Shown here: piece after piece, positions 1 through 12,939 of the stretch | Layout of the letters: the number at the start of each line of letters is the position of its first letter | Position numbering within the stretch: position 1 is the first letter of the stretch | NCBI GenBank assembly: GCA_911728455.2 | Contig: OU452229.1 | Location: 16,868,754 to 16,932,753, forward strand | DNA: 64,000 bases | Reading direction: 5' to 3' | Source: Marthasterias glacialis | Taxonomy: Eukaryota; Echinodermata; Asteroidea; Forcipulatida; Asteriidae | Notes under the pieces: model-generated | Databases searched by the model: none | The model's input: the letters and a program-made list of their open reading frames with translations, nothing else | What the model was told of the DNA's origin: nothing | Position numbers and translations under genes: made by a program

Positions 1-288
1 GGCAGACATAAAAATATCTGAATTCAGAGAACAGTCTGAACTTTCTCATCCCTGTCATCACTTCATTACTGCGTTCTGTTTATGCATTTGTCTCACATGC
101 CGTGTAACGATCTCTTCTCGGAAGATGACAGGCTTAGAGAAGAGCCGTCGGTTCGTTCTCATCATTACGTCTGGTGTGCTCCGTCGTTACCGTCAAAATA
201 AGAACCCAAAACTCTTACTTCATGTTCACCTCACTCATAAGTTTAACGACCACAGTTTGTGGCCAACGATGACTAGGTAAAACTCAAA

Positions 289-394
289 CCCACAAAATTT
301 CTCGAGCATTAACCTCAACGATTCCACTCACCAAACCTCACCCACAAAATTTCTCGAGCATCAACCTCAACCATTCCACTCACCAAACCTCGCC
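289..394. repeat. 52-bp tandem duplication
   Basis: CCCACAAAATTTCTCGAGCA and the following CCATTCCACTCACCAAACCT occur twice, 52 bp apart, with two or three differences. Confidence 0.9.
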
Positions 395-3300
395 CATATC
401 TTTGTAAACAGCATAAAAAGCTACACTTGATCTCAAAAAAAAATTTGAAATATTGTTTATTAGTTTTATCTCCTCGTCTGATGGCTGTATTATGTTGCCA
501 TACTTTCTGATGCATGAACACGTAAAACCAGTCTTATTTTAGACTCGTCAAGGCAGATTGATCTAGACACTGGCCGACTGAAATCTAGATTTTTTTCCAT
601 GGCAACAATTAAACAGATTACCAATCTAATTTGGAATGCCGCAATGTGGCACTTTTCCCCAAGTATCGATAATTACTCATCGCCTCCCAGCATTAATACC
701 AGAATATGGTTTTTCCAACATGACTACACTTCCTTAAGTTCAAAGGGACACGGAGGTTTTGGAAAGTGCGGTAAAATGAGGAGATTAATGCAAATTAGTC
801 TCTGTGGTAGGGAACACTACGTGACGTTGAAGTGAAGTTTGCACCCATCAGCTCCATCACATGATTCAATAATGCCGTGGGGTGAGAAGGTGGGGGGGGG
901 GCGTATGACCCAGATAAGATATCGTTAAGTTAACACTACTGCTACGTCTTCTAGATAGATGCCTCAACCCTGGGCCTGATCCAAAAACCCTGGGAGCTTG
1001 AAGAGAGTCCATCCTGTTAATTTCTTTCAGAGGAAACCATCAGAGTCTGACATGTTCAATTAAAGTTTGCTGTCTGATAACGGAGCTCCTTGGGGGAGGG
1101 GGGGGAGGGGGGGGAGAGGGGGACTCAAGTGCCCCTTCCCCATCCCCCTCATAACATAGTTCAGACATCTCAAGGCAAGATTGTGCCCGGCCTCTGGTAG
1201 TGGTAGAATGGGGTGTGCATAAAACCAATAGCCTCTCAGTCTCTACCTCTATACATGTACATGTATCAATATTTTCTAACTCTTGTTGTTTACTGTTTTG
1301 GGTATAATTTGACACAATGGCGTCCATTTAAAAGCATTAAATTTCTACCGTCACAGAGAACCATTAATCATAACCAATCCATATTATGTACCTTTATTCA
1401 CTTTACCCAAGTAAGTCATTTCTACATCATTTAACCTTTGATTTTAAGTTTGCCCTATTGTCCAATGACTCATCATATATCTGATCTGCACCCCCTGAAC
1501 TGGGCTATCTCCTCACAAAGGCGCCCCTACTAAGGCCCTGCGCACCCCCTCTGGGCGATCAAACCCAAATCCACCGGGTTCAAGCAGTCATGGAAAATCC
1601 ACATGCAATGGCATCCACAATGTGGATTCGATGTGAGGGCTGAGTCATTAAGATTTGAAGATGGCAGCCGATGCGACGACGATGGGCTCCAGGCCTTTCA
1701 CCTTGGACGATTCACCAGAAAGATCCTTCTCATAGCTTCCATGGGTTCATCCTGTCTTTCTTCCCCCCCCCCAATCCCTAGACCCCAGGGGAGGCAAAGG
1801 TTGTGGATGATAACATGTAACCTTGAGATGGCTCTATAAACCTTTTATCATGCTGCCATCTTCTTGGTCATGTTCCCCGTGTGCACTGGTTAATAATAAT
1901 GATTCTCATCGTGCCAAAGAGTGGCCAGACTACTTTCTCTTCCAGCCTCACTTTGGGTACATTAAAAGTACTGGAGCAAACAAAATGTCAACATATGTCG
2001 ATGTTAGTGCATACAGCAAGAAGCATAATCAACAAGTAGGAAATTATTAAAGACTTCTTTGGGTGAAAAACATTACTCCTGAAAAAAAAAAAAAAAAACT
2101 AACTAAAAACAAAACCTTTTTCTCAGTCTTACCACTTTGAAAAATGGTGAAACAAAGAAGGAATAAAAATGAATCTTTTCCTGAAGAACAAGATTTAAAT
2201 TATTGGAAGTTTAATTGGGTATTCAAAATGATCTAGGGATGCTATCTGAGGATGCGTTCTCCCTTCCCATGAAGTCTATCAGACGAGAGAAAAAAAAGCA
2301 TTTAGCATTAAAAAGCCAGAGGAACAAATCCCTATTAATCCCTCTCATCGTTATAAACTGATCCCCATGTCACATTAACAACTTCAGACAGCGGTAATTC
2401 CTATCCGGCCGGCCATTTATCCTGTTCACCTGTTTGCATCCTCATCTACCCCCCCCCCACCCCCTCATTTATAAGCTTGGCTTTCTACTCTTTTGTTATC
2501 TCTTCCCCCTCCCCAGTTCTGCCTGGTGAGATGACAAGCCATATTAAAGATCCATCCGCACTCTCTGTCAAAAGAACATTAGTGCATCATCCCAGTGAAG
2601 GGGTACCAAGCGACGGAGACAATATTTGGTGCTTCGTTGGCGGTCGCGAGGCATAAAACAATCAAGTTTTGATGTTGAATATCCGGCCCATGGTTGATTG
2701 AAGCCTACAGAGGTGGGGCTTCACCCAAACAAGATGGGTCTGTCGGAGACCATGTAATTCAGATTGAAAGCAGACAATGTTATTGTTCGTTTCGCACTGG
2801 GTGGTACTTTCCCCTATCTCTTATCTGGTCAATCGAGCGCAAACTGTCTTGTAACCCCCTCCTAACAAAAATAAACCGACTGTCATCACACCACCTTTAC
2901 AAAACAGTCCAGTCAAGTCAACGAGCACAGGTGATGCTCTTGGATCTATTTATAGTTGTCCATCTCATCCTTAACAACCCCTTCCATGATCCCATCCAAG
3001 CCTTCATCAAAATTGTTTAAGTTCTACATTTCAATAACTATCCTTTTTTTTTTCCTTTCCTTACTGGCAGACTGATATGACACTTCTGTCCTGTTTCTTC
3101 CTTACATCCCCCAACCCCCTTTATTTTCAAATTTCATCCTTTAGTCCCGCCCCTCTCTGATGCAAACATGAGAATGTGATGTGTTAAACATTGAAGGAAA
3201 CTAACATAATAGGGGGGGATACCTTCTAATGAGGTTTTCCTGTACCCATATTGACAGCAAGCCTGGTTTCTATTCCCATCTCCCTCCTCTTTATTAAAGA

Positions 3301-3711
3301 GCTGCAGGGAGATCAACCTCAGCTGCTTCTAAATGACTCCGTCATACCATCTTCACACCAAATGTGAGGATTAGTGTACATGTATGCATCATTCATCCAT
3401 GAATGTGTAAAACCGTACATTCCAGCCGAGTGTGTTGTGTTACTAAAAACGACATCCTGATCCCTAAATAATCCCTTAATCCTCTGAAATCCACCCTATT
3501 GTTTCACCTGATTATTAGAGATTCCGTACCACTTCAGCAAAACCATCACTCAATGGCTTAACATCCGGAGGACCATCATGAGTTTCTGTTTGTTTTTGTT
3601 CTTTGCAAGGAGCTAGGCACATACATACACAAGTACCTGTCCCAAGTTTTAGCTTTTCATCTGAAGATTACTTAGCAGTGTAGTATTAGTATAAAACAGC
3701 ACACAATAAAC

Positions 3712-3811
3712 CTTATGCTTCTGACGTCATGAGTCCCATAGAGATATGTACAAGCAGCGCCCTCACTGAGGTCAAAACGGCCGTAAGTTTACTGTAGGAA
3801 AACGGCTGTGC
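3712..3811 (+). repeat. Dispersed repeat carrying a CRE site, copy 1
   Basis: Contains TGACGTCATGAGTCCCATAG and AACGGCCGTAAGTTTACTGT. It is about 93% identical to the inverted copy at 8641-8740. TGACGTCA is a perfect CREB/ATF palindrome. Confidence 0.85.
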
Positions 3812-6366
3812 ATACCCTCTATAACAGTATTTTACCTCGCAGTATGTGGCTTTAGGTATTTCCTGAGGACTAGCTGTCAGGTAGAATAACAAGCAATTGC
3901 AGCCATTTTGAAATTTTGAAAATTGCTTTTTATTCTACCTATATTTTTCCAAAGGACAAAACTGATATGGCCTATAGCCAAGCGTCTTCAAAGGCACACT
4001 TCTCCCAAACATTTCCCTATTTCCCCCACTAAAATGGAAAACTGGAGGATTAAAAAAAAGAGGACTAAAATAAAATCTTGAAATGAGGGGAAAATCCTGA
4101 TCAATTACGGGCCAGCAACAAACAGTATGGGTCGAATCAAATGTTCTCATTAATGAGTTGTTTATCTGTAATCCTTTTTCATTATACTTTCAAATTATTG
4201 TGGAACACATGCCTGAACTCGGCATGTAAAATAGATCTTCAAAAACACGTTCCTTTATATTATACTCGCAGCCTTTTTTACATACATCATGAAAGTACCA
4301 TATTTCCAATCAAAACAAGCTCAAACTTTGAAGTCACGTGTAATTAAAGAGATTTTGCTCTGTCAGAGATGGCTCTGATCAAAACCAGAGGGTGACAGGT
4401 GTGGTCCTTGAGGGTGGAGGGAGAGGGGATCACAATAGGTAAATCCTTAAATTAACCACAAAGTGTGGGCGAATGAACCTTTTAGAATAACATCTTGTCT
4501 CGCGTTTTACATAAGTTGCTCTAACTAAATCAGCTGATTCCGTTCAGGAGTGCACATACATGTTGCCCATTAGGGAGCAGAAGTTACTCAAAGGCCTTCC
4601 TCATCCAGATTTTCCAATAGAGCATGCATCTACTTTGATTTCCTCTGGTTATCACCAATCTGAGATTTCAACTGCAAACGAGTAATGTTGCTTTACCACA
4701 TTCTCTATCCTATATCCTGCCTTCTTAAATTTGTCAACAAAGTCAAGTTTTTAACTCTGAAAGCGGCCTGTCCCCCCCCTTCACCCGACCCTCATTGCCA
4801 TTTATCCCTTGAACAGATTTTCTTATCGGAAGTACACCATGAGAGTGAAGATACTGTTTTTATTTGCCCCGATCTCGAGGAACAGGTGTGGATCAGGACT
4901 AGCGGCCGCTTCCAAACCCTTCAGCTGTGAAGCATCAAGTTGTTGCTTATATCATTACCTAACCACATGAACTGAATCAGGGATGAGTCAGACAAGGGTA
5001 TGACTGGCGTTGCAAGGATCGGCAGCTGAGGTTCGGTCCCCCCCTCCTCCCCCAATCCCCCTACTAACCACCCCCCTCACAGGTGGGTATGACCATTGCT
5101 CATCATAAGCACTGTACATGTAAACACTGATGCATCAAGTGGAACGCCTTAAAGGGAATGCTTACTGACATACATTATTTTACGTGTCTCACTATATCAG
5201 CCGTCATTCTTCCATTCAAAACCAATGAAACCATAATGAGGCTGGAAGGAAAAAACAGTCTGCTCCCTTTGAAGACTATGATAATTACACCCGTGACTGC
5301 AGATGATCATTCAGGGAACCTGACTGGCTCTTCCACAAAGATGCATCAAAAGTGATTGCGCTTTTGACGGCCCTCAGTGGGATAAAAATGACTCCAAAGT
5401 TTGTAAGGATAGAACAATTACCAAGAACTGATTGACTATGGAAGGCATGTAGCGACTGCCAATTAATCTTACACCTGTACATCAACTCATTTACCTGCGG
5501 AGGGTTTCCAGGTGAGGCGAACTACGGTTAACTACGGTCCTTGATCGAACTTGCTCCTAACTTTATAAATTGCACTTCGTTCAAGTTGGCTCTGTGAAGT
5601 GTATGTACTCAATCAGTGAGGAAGAGAACTCTCAACCTAAGCAGATGATCCATTTATAAATTGCACTTCACAATTTACAGGTGCAAGTTCACACAGACAC
5701 ACATGTATCATGTATGTATTGAGTGACTAAAGATCAATAACACATGACCAACAAGTACCTAAATATTATCAAGATGCCGTTCCGTGTCTACTGCTACACT
5801 GCGTTATTGTCAAAAACTACAACGAGAACGTTGAGTCCAACGAACACGTACACATTGGACCCCGACATCGCAGCAGACCAGGCGAGCCTCGCGGGGCTGT
5901 TGAACATTTGTCGGGAACCGTGGGTTCTCAAGTTCGTTGTTTTAATGTGTGATGGAAACAAAATCAATCAGTTTTAACTATGTTTTAAAAGGGTTCACGC
6001 AATCTTTGACATCGTGCGGTGAACCGTAAAGCCACTGTACACAAACAGTGCAGCTAAATGGTTTCGACGGTTGAATGGTTTCGATGTAAAGTCAGGCGCA
6101 TTTCAATTGAATAAAATAGGCCATTTATCATCATCATCATCAAATGGCTGGTTAACTCAATGAAGTCACCGAGAGTAGGAGGGTTTTCGTTTGAATGTTT
6201 TCAAGCAAGAGAAATAAGATCCAATTTAAACACAGAAACATCTCTGGGGATGATCGGTACCACAGGATCAACTTGCTTCTAGACTGAGTTTCATTTTCCC
6301 CAATCCTGAAACTGTAACATGTATTTCATTCTGCATAATTGCTTGAATACAAAAACCTGGTTTGAG

Positions 6367-6476
6367 TTAACCAGCCTGTTAACCAGTGTTAACCAGCCTG
6401 TTAACCAGTGTTAACCAGCCTGTTAACCACTGTTAACCAGCCTGTTAACCAGTGACAACCAGCCTTTTAACCAGTT
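6367..6476. repeat. 22-bp minisatellite, about 5 copies
   Basis: The unit TTAACCAGCCTGTTAACCAG plus TG repeats with few changes. The last unit is degenerate (ACAACCAGCCTTTTAACCAG). Confidence 0.93.
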
Positions 6477-8640
6477 CCAACTGGGAATCTTCCATTTTAA
6501 CTTTCGCCTGTCCAGACTATCGCGCAGCGAGGACGTCCCTGTACTGTCAAAACATCTGCACCCCTTATTTTTGCTAAAGCCCTTAGTTTCAACAGTTTTG
6601 ACAAGGTCCTGCTTCCATGGTGCATACAGGCTGGCAAAGTTCAAGGGAAGATACTTTCATAAAGAAAAAGTGATATAGCTTTTTAGAAACAATCTTAAAA
6701 TTAATTGGGCTAAAATTACTGCTAGACTGCTAGACATATATTTTATGCGGGATCTAATGCTTGTATTAAGTAGGCCTACATTCTTTTAAACATGGTTCCT
6801 TTTGCCTCTTGCAAAGAAAGCAACCAAAGATCAAATTTATAACCCACCCACTCAAAGATGATGACATTTCAAACAAAAGCTTTTCTCAAGACGATTACCA
6901 GTACCAATTTCATTCCGAGAAAAGTCACTTCTTGTTCTGATAATAGCTTCCAATAATGACTTACAAAACATCGTCTTTAACAAAAATCACGCCTTTCTTC
7001 TGATCCTTTCAATAAACACCTACATTGTAAAGTCCCAAGATCAAACCGTCTTGTTTCACAAACTACAACCGTCTTCTCAAAGGTATAAATAAAGTTTCTG
7101 TCGGGGTGACATTTCTGCTGATTCATAACTCATCCTGTCTGGTGCACCTTGGAAGTAAGACATAACCACCTCAACAAAGCGACTGTCTCCGAAAAAAAAA
7201 AAAAAAATGAAAAAACACCTTAAAGACTGGTATGATCAGTATCTCTTCAAACATGATAAACTCATTTACAGCAGTATGGCATGATGTTTGAGTGTTTAAG
7301 CAAAGAGTAAACTTGCACAGTCCTTGTGCCTTCCCATCACAGCAGGCAAGCTACTAAATGGTGGTTATGCTTAAATTAAACACGCATAACATCAAGTACT
7401 GCTAAACTTAGCAAGAGTGAAAATGTTTTAAAATTCCGCACAAAGGATATGCATCTGCTAAAAATGTAACAGATGACATCATTTCTTTCCACAGCTGGTG
7501 CACACTTTTTGCCTGACAAAAATTTGACTTGTCATGTGCTGCATACATGTACATCAACCCCTACCATATTCCTTCTGTCCGGCAAATTTTCACAGATTCA
7601 TCTCTTCAACAAGAATCTGACGCACCTGACGCACGTTGTGAGCTCCACTGACCCCTGACCCCATGACCCCCAACCCCATCATGAATGTATAGTACCCTCT
7701 TCCTCACTATGCTATAATCCTTCCCCCTTTAATTTCACCCATTCATTATGACACCAGGGCACCTGCCTAGAGGCAATATTATGAGGTCACCCACCAACCT
7801 GCTCACGTATCTAGCAGGGGGGGTCATACGGAGGTATGGGGAATTATAGGGTTGAAAGGAGTGCAGTTGGAGGCTGTCATCGGCACACGAAGTGTCTTTA
7901 GACAGAGAGGTTGGCGATGAGCGATGGATGTCACTGTTGATTAGTATTAATCATCCAGCAGCGTGGGATTATCCTGGACTTGGCAAAGCATTTGATGTGA
8001 CAGACTTAAAGGATATGAAGAAGGGACATGAGAATTAAAAAATGATGAGAAGGGTGGTGGTGAAAGGAGGTTCATAAGATTCTCAAAACTTTAATAAAAT
8101 AAGTACTTTTTCTTCGAAACAGCATATTGTCTTTTGTATGATATTAAGTGCAAGCTCTGTTATAAAGATTATTTAGGGCATAAAAAAAGAGACCTTTTAG
8201 AATTGTGTACATAAATAACACAAACTGACTGAGTCGGCTGCCAAACATCCCACCCACAATTTGGTCATAAAACCCAAAATTTCTTTGACTTTTTAACGAC
8301 CCTCCCCAATGGGACCTAGGAAAAGAAATTGCATGCAAATCACTTGACAAAAATCATGACTTTTGGTGACTTTTCCTTTGGCCGGGTGAACCCTGTCCCA
8401 GAGGAGGGTGTGCCCGTCAGTTTTCAGAACCCGCCCATCGGAATCAGACGACCAACTAGTACTGACACCACACAAGTCTGACCAGAGTTCTCTGAACGTC
8501 AAAGCCACCACGTGGAGTCATGGACATCATATCATGTTTGCTATTTTGACACAAGACAGATACTGTCCAGAGATTTTGGTAGATTGCGTGTCTAGCAAAC
8601 TTCACTGGCAGACCTCAGCACACTACTGCTAAGATAAATG

Positions 8641-8740
8641 CACAGTCGTTTTCCTACAGTAAACTTTACGGCCGTTTTGACCTCATTGAGGACGCTGTTG
8701 TACATATCTCTATGGGACTCATGACGTCAGACGCATAGGT
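8641..8740 (-). repeat. Dispersed repeat carrying a CRE site, copy 2 (inverted)
   Basis: The reverse complement matches 3712-3811 over about 98 bp, including the TGACGTCA core. Confidence 0.85.
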
Positions 8741-9260
8741 CTATTGGAAATTCACACTGAAATGAATGGATTGAGTTGGTGTTGAGATGGTTATTGAGTG
8801 GGTGGAGTTGGTTTCTATTGAAATGCTGAATTTCCAATTGGAACAAAATCTTTGACCAACTCAGTCCGATTGGACTCTGTTGGTTTTGATTTTAGTAAAT
8901 TGGAATAAGTGAGAATTTTTGTTTTCCAATTTGGAAATGTCATTGGCCAACAATGTCCAATTGGAAATAATATATTCCAATTGGTGCCGATTAGCTGGAT
9001 TCAGAATGGGACTTACTTTCAGTTTGGCCTTTAATTTTATTTTATATGAACTTACTTTCATCCTCAGCACAATTTTCACCCAACCCATTTATTGCTTATA
9101 TGTTTCTAACGCACGCTTTTAGATTTTCTGTCATTTTAACTAAACACGGCGATCAAAGTTTGGTACCAAATATTTGCATATATCAAAAAATGAATATTAC
9201 TTTAGCTTGGAATTGACTTTGATGGAAAGCTGGTACAAAAAGTTTCTTTTTTCATGCTGA

Positions 9261-9631
9261 GTACAATGAGGTCTATTACCATAATGCGTACAATGAGGTC
9301 TTCTTTCCATATTGGGTACAATGAGGTCTTATTTCCATGGCAGTTACAACAAGGTCTTCTTTCCATGACGGGTACAATGAGGTCTTATTTCCATAACGGG
9401 TACAATGAGTTCTTCTTTCCATATTGGGTACAATGAGGTCTTCCTTCCATAATGGGTACAATGAGTTCTTGTTTCCATATTGGGTACAATGAGGTCTTCT
9501 TTCCATAACTGGTAAAATGAGGTCTTCTTTCCCAAATGGGTACAATGAGATCTTATTTCCACAACGGGTACATGGTCTTTTTCCCAAGATGGATACAATA
9601 AGGTCTTATTTTCATAACAGGTACAATGAGG
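9261..9631. repeat. 28-bp minisatellite, about 13 copies
   Basis: The unit is GTACAATGAGGTCTTCTTTCC plus CATATTGG or CATAACGG-like ends. Units vary at a few positions and two are 1-4 bp short. Repetitive open frames on the minus strand (about 103 codons) are by-products of the repeat, not genes. Confidence 0.95.
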
Positions 9632-9924
9632 GGTGGTTTGGAAGAGAGAAAAAAACATTTCCGGGCCAACAAAAGTAGAAATGACTTTAAAACTGACTTT
9701 AAGCTTTAGTTCTTGTGGATAGATTGCTGTTCTCCAGTCTTAATGATTTGTGGTTTTTGTACATTCGACCGATTCTTATCTTACCCTGCCATGCGTTCTG
9801 CTATTTGGAGGGAAACCTCAAAGCTAGCGATAAATCCTCTTTCAACGACAGAGGTTTTCTACACTGGACATGTTTATCAGTGGATTGTGGTTTAAAACAC
9901 TCATGGCTTGGAACAATGTGGCTT

Positions 9925-9955
<31 letters not shown>

Positions 9956-11620
9956 CCAAGAGCATGTTCCTCCAGGGAGGTCTTGGTCTGGGCTGTGTCA
10001 ACCACCCTTCAAGCCTTGTCTGTTTGGTTTGTCCGCTTCAAAGAAAATATCCCGAATATCTTAACCAAGCTTGCCAACTCGAAAACTTTGTCACACTTAT
10101 CTTTGATTCCCAATGGCATGCTTGTGTTGTTTGGACGAGGGGCAAATTAAGCGGTGTTGTTCCACAGAGCAGGGTGCAGGGTTTGATAAAATCCAAACAA
10201 TTACCAGTCGGAGATTCAAAAACAGGAAATCGTAAAAACAGAAGTGTATCACTCAGACATTTCATGTATGTCAAGGTGACCCTGACTAAGTGTACACTGA
10301 CAACCATGATGGAGCTTTCACTACTGCTACTAACACCTCTCAAACACCGGGGAAGTGTGATTAGCTCAACATGGTGTCAACTCTAATAATTATCAATCAA
10401 AGGATGGTAACACCTTGAGACATGTTTTAACACCTTTACACTTTTTTAAAGGGGGCACGGTTGGCTTTTGGGAGAGTACCTACTTTCCATTCATTTTCTT
10501 CAAACTATCAACCATCCAGTCAACTTGTACAAAAAAAATTCATAAAAATTAGGTGATCCCGTTTAAATGAAAACAACAAAAACGGTTTATGTTTTGTCAG
10601 GGATAAGGCTTGGGTATTTTCCTGGTATTACCAATTAGTCACAGTATCTTTCCAATGCAGGGAGCCATCTTAGAAACACTCAGCAATGTACTTGATGAGT
10701 GTGTGGGTACCAACCAACAAAGTACCCACACTGCGGTACCAAGAGATCGTGGCTATTTTCGGCGAGTATCAACCGTGATAATTTCTTAGCGCTGTTACAC
10801 GAACAGTAAGCTTTTTTCGATCAGTTTTATTTTTTAAAAAGTCATGCTATTCGTCCTTTTAGTATTGAAATAGAAAGACAAGCTCAGTGCTAGCCTCTGT
10901 TGTTACATAATCGTAATGGAATTCCTCAATTCAATCAATACTCAGCGTCTATCCTGTTTTAGCCCCATCAAAAAAGTTCCCGGCAATACTGAATACCGCA
11001 GTATTTTGGCATGAACGGTATGGATTAATCATTTAGTTTGGTGGCCTTTTGATCAGTGCCTTGAGTCCAAAGAACATGCAGACAGGAACACTGTTAAACC
11101 ACTTTCACACGACTGTACAGGGACCACTGCTGTGGGATTTGCACCACCAGAAATACGAAAAAATGAAAACAAAACAAAAGTAAGTACAGTTGTGTGTGCT
11201 CTTGTGTGTCAGAAACAATGGCGGCGGTTTGTTTACTTTTCTAATGAGATTTTTAACGTGTCGCACATTTGTCAGACTTTCAGTGGCATTGTCAAGGCTG
11301 TGATTGGTCAATATGTTAGTAGGTGGGGCTTAAATGGATCGGTCTATACTGAATACTGCAGTATTCTTCGACGGTATTACCGACTACCGAAAAATTGAAT
11401 ACCACCCAAGTTTGGTCAGGGATTTTGTGCCATTCATGTTAGTGTTTGTTTCGTTTCCTGTAATCAAAATAATCAACAGTGATTTAAGGGGGTCTTCTGA
11501 TGTCATTTTCCTGGCTTTGATGGTATTCCAGAGTAGGATTGGTAGGCCAATTGGTATAAACCTAATAATCAATAAGTTTTCAGATTGAAACTGATCAATT
11601 TTGTTTCGTTAATGACAAGT

Positions 11621-11945
11621 CCAGTAAAGTGATTGATTCTACAGGCCATAGCTGCAGAATTCCATGGTAAGCAGAATTCTGTGGTAAGCAGATTACTGCG
11701 CTTACAGCGCCCTGTAAAGTGATTGATTCTACAGGCTGTAGGGGCAGAATTCCATGGTAAGCAGAATTCTGTGGTAAGCAGAATACAGTGCTTACAGCCA
11801 CCTGTAAAGTGATTGATTCTACGGGCCATAAGGGCCGAATTCCATGGTAAGCAGAATTCTGTGGTAAGCACATTACTGCACTTACAGCGCCCTGTAAAAT
11901 GCGTGATTCTACGGGCCGTAAGGGCAGAATTCTGCGGTAAGCAAA
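11621..11945. repeat. 90-bp tandem repeat, about 3.6 copies
   Basis: CTGTAAAGTGATTGATTCTA recurs exactly 90 bp apart at 11711, 11801 and 11891. Each unit contains an internal duplication, GAATTCCATGGTAAGCA then GAATTCTGTGGTAAGCA. Minus-strand frames across it are repeat artefacts. Confidence 0.95.
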
Positions 11946-12822
11946 GCCATGAAAATTGGACTCTGTTTGAGCTATTTCCTTATCACTTACATATGTGTCT
12001 CTTTGCTATCTACAATGAACATTTAAACTTTTGAAATGAATCTAAAACCCTGGCATGTAGTACATGTTCATGACCTTATCATTGTATTACATGTGTACAA
12101 GGTGAGACGTCAACTGTCTGTTACAAAGTACTTTGTATTTAGCTAAGAATGATGCCATATTTAGCATGGTCAGTTTCTGGAACGGCTTCAGGAAGGGCTG
12201 TGTATTTAGAATTGCCTCCTAGAACCAGACAGACAGGCTGGCCAGAGATTAACCGCTTCATACTCACCCCTAACCACACTAAACTGGTGCAAAAGGATTA
12301 CGGCTAGAATTAGTGATTCACACAGTGATGTTGATAACATCAATAATCTCCATCATCGGTCATATCGTTCATCTGCTGGACTAAGCTCAAGTTGTCGACT
12401 CAACAAAACGAAGAAGAAAAAAGTGCATAAGCGTCCAGAAAAGTTGCCATGGTCTGAGCGGTGAATGAGTAAAGGACCAGTGATTGGACCGGACAGTTGA
12501 CAAGAAACCCACTATCTTCCTTGGAGATTATTGGGTAATAATGATACCAAACTCAAGCAGGAACTTCTACTCCGTCATACAAAGCTTGAAAATCTTTTCG
12601 TACACGTTTAGGAAAGAATGTGGTGCCAGAAAAATTAGGGAGTTGTTGTGGAGCATGTTTCAATCGCAGGAATGTCTTCATTCCTATTTAATCAAAATTA
12701 CACTCCAACTTTCTTGTCCGCCGATTACCCCCTCCCGTGAGTCACTCCACATGTAATTTGGATTTTAAATCAAAAAGCAAACAAGTTACTATTTAGAACA
12801 AACAGTTCATACTTACTCTCTG

Positions 12823-12939
12823 GTAAGTTTTGCGATGACACCATGTAATTATCTCTCATGAGTTGGTCTGGTTCTAAAAAGAGCTGACGGTTCAGAACCA
12901 CATCAACTATTAGTTACATGGTGTCTCCGCAAAATTTGC
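12823..12939. mobile_element. Foldback (palindromic) element
   Basis: The left arm 12823-12875 and right arm 12894-12939 are inverted copies (GACACCATGTAA against TTACATGGTGTC; TGGTTCT against AGAACCA; TTTTGCG against CGCAAAA) around an 18-nt centre. Transcribed, it would form a hairpin of roughly 117 nt with a few bulges. Confidence 0.6.

Noticed and set aside
9276..9658. Two minus-strand frames of over 100 codons with repeated Cys/Tyr/Lys motifs
   Set aside because: They are translations of the 28-bp minisatellite in two frames; similar patterns in both frames show the DNA repeat, not a protein, is the source.
9715..10386. Longest open frame in the window (223 codons, plus strand)
   Set aside because: It runs through an A-run and (CA)n microsatellite, has no recognisable domain or family motif, and shows no codon-like constraint by eye. 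I treat it as chance.
11569..11873. Minus-strand frames of 92-100 codons with repeated blocks
   Set aside because: Products of the 90-bp tandem repeat in alternative frames.
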